Of a DNA stretch of 7,439 nucleotides, positions 6,598 to 7,439 are shown in pieces. Position 1 is the stretch's first letter, and each line of letters begins with the position of its first letter. The translations under genes were made by a program, and so were the position numbers. Below the pieces are notes generated by a model. It searched no databases. It was not told the origin of the DNA and saw only the letters and a program-made list of their open reading frames with translations. Source of the DNA: Bacteroidia bacterium. Its GTDB lineage: Bacteria; Bacteroidota; Bacteroidia; Bacteroidales; Azobacteroidaceae. The stretch is from positions 1-7,439 of the forward strand of contig BNXB01000067.1 in the NCBI GenBank assembly GCA_025999255.1, written 5' to 3'.

Positions 6598-6621
6598 GAA
6601 AAGTAAATCAATAAGCAAACA

Positions 6622-7439
6622 ATGGAACATGAAACGCACAACCGAATTATTAAGAAAGCAGATTCCGACCTTGTATGGTATTTTGGCATGCTTTCTTCTA
6701 TCGTCACAGAAAGTTATTACGTAATAGATGTTGACGCAAACCAGTTTTGTTATGTCTCGCGTGACAATCTTTTTCTATGCGACTATTCTGCTGAAGATGT
6801 CATAAAATTGGGATTCGATTTTTACCAAAAGATTATTCATCCCAAGGATTTATCTCTGTGGATAGATATGTACAAGACTGTTTTGCAGTATCTTGAAGAT
6901 CCGGAGAAAAAACAGGATGAAGAATATTATTTTTCCTGTACATTCCGTTTGCAACGAAAGTATTCTTTTTCTATTCGTCCTTTGTTACAAATGGTATGCC
7001 TCCGGATGAAACCTGTTTGGGAAAATGGAGAATTGCATTATTTAATTTGCTTTGTAGGAAGTTCAACCGTCAAAAATGCAGGAAATTTATACATACACAA
7101 TAAAGACGGATTGATATGTGAAGAATATAACTTCAAAACAAAACGATGGAAACGGAAAACAAAAGAACCTCTTACCGAGCGCGAAGGAGCAATACTTATG
7201 CTTGCCCAACAAGGTAAAAGCTCCAGGGAAATAGCCGACTGTTTGTGCAAAGGGTGTAGCACTATACGAAATCAGATAAAAGCGTTATTTTCCAAATTGA
7301 ATGTACATACCATGCAGGAAGCGATTGAATTTGCCTGCCGCCATCGTATGATAAATCCGAAACCGGGTTTACAACAGCAACCCATTGAAGATCATCAGAA
7401 AAGAATCCGGGTTTTGCTCACGGATGACATGAAAAAGCG
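6622..7439 (+). CDS. PAS-like/LuxR-type transcriptional regulator, 3' end outside window
   Basis: The frame is open from ATG 6622 to the window end (272 complete codons), so the C-terminus is missing. About residues 29-148 look like a PAS sensor fold: SYYVIDVDANQFCYVS, then LFLCDYSAEDV, FYQKIIHPKDLSLW and the strands YYFSCTFRLQ and LHYLICFVGSS. Residues 184-244 are a LuxR/GerE helix-turn-helix: LTEREGAILMLAQQGKSSREIAD, then STIRNQIKALFSKLNVHTMQEAIEFA. The signal sensed and the genes controlled are unknown. The helix-turn-helix carries three closely spaced cysteines (C207, C209, C212), and the 272 residues hold ten cysteines in all. ATG 6622 is the first ATG after an in-frame TAA (6604-6606). 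No Shine-Dalgarno is seen, only A-rich sequence. A consensus promoter lies about 100 bases upstream. It is divergent from the DUF5686 gene, which makes that gene a possible but unproven target. Confidence 0.85.
   Translation, partial: MEHETHNRIIKKADSDLVWYFGMLSSIVTESYYVIDVDANQFCYVSRDNLFLCDYSAEDVIKLGFDFYQKIIHPKDLSLWIDMYKTVLQYLEDPEKKQDEEYYFSCTFRLQRKYSFSIRPLLQMVCLRMKPVWENGELHYLICFVGSSTVKNAGNLYIHNKDGLICEEYNFKTKRWKRKTKEPLTEREGAILMLAQQGKSSREIADCLCKGCSTIRNQIKALFSKLNVHTMQEAIEFACRHRMINPKPGLQQQPIEDHQKRIRVLLTDDMKK

Noticed and set aside
6587..6724. 46-codon plus-strand frame from ATG 6587, including MKRTTELLRKQ
   Set aside because: It overlaps the start of the PAS/LuxR gene in another frame, is short, and the PAS-like protein reads convincingly in its own frame.
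7038..7262. 74-codon minus-strand frame
   Set aside because: It lies wholly antisense to the PAS/LuxR coding region and shows no motif.
1..7439. tRNA, rRNA, CRISPR, insertion sequence or defence cassette
   Set aside because: I saw no cloverleaf, regularly spaced repeats, terminal inverted repeats or transposase/nuclease-type protein on either strand.

Overview
The window looks like a chromosomal segment from a member of the Bacteroidota, most likely order Bacteroidales. Three things support this. At least three genes are preceded by the characteristic promoter of the phylum (TTTG, 20 bases, TAnnTTTG). Shine-Dalgarno sequences are essentially absent. The gene families are also typical of the group: a DUF5686 protein with a carboxypeptidase-regulatory-like domain, a PAP2 phosphatase with a barrel-like tail, a secreted glycosyl-hydrolase-like-10 protein, and a PAS-like/LuxR-type regulator. 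Genus and family cannot be fixed from the sequence alone.

Layout: five genes on strictly alternating strands, so each is probably its own transcription unit. (1) About 1-500, plus strand: the C-terminal part, or a short version, of a membrane-anchored helix-turn-helix regulator. Its N-terminus is interrupted or cut by the window edge at a run of nine T. (2) 611-1963, minus: a PAP2-family phosphatase with complete catalytic motifs and a predicted beta-barrel-like C-terminal half. (3) 2379-3848, plus: a secreted glycosyl-hydrolase-like-10 (DUF187) protein with a C-terminal beta-sandwich-like domain. (4) 3850-6330, minus: a large exported DUF5686 protein with a CarboxypepD_reg-like domain. (5) 6622 to the window end, plus: a LuxR-type regulator with a PAS-like sensor domain, running off the 3' edge. 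Genes 1/2 and 3/4 are convergent, the latter separated by a single base. Genes 2/3 and 4/5 are divergent, across gaps of 415 and 291 bases.

The three central genes all encode exported envelope proteins (phosphatase, glycan-active enzyme, outer-membrane-type protein). They do not form an operon, and nothing in the sequence ties them into one pathway. I found no mobile element, CRISPR array, RNA gene or defence-type cassette, and I do not claim a new system. The points most worth a second look are the T9 tract that breaks the signal-peptide-like start of gene 1, the PAP2-barrel fusion, the promoter of gene 3 that predicts an almost leaderless mRNA inside an inverted repeat, and the tandem promoter boxes that set the start of the DUF5686 gene.
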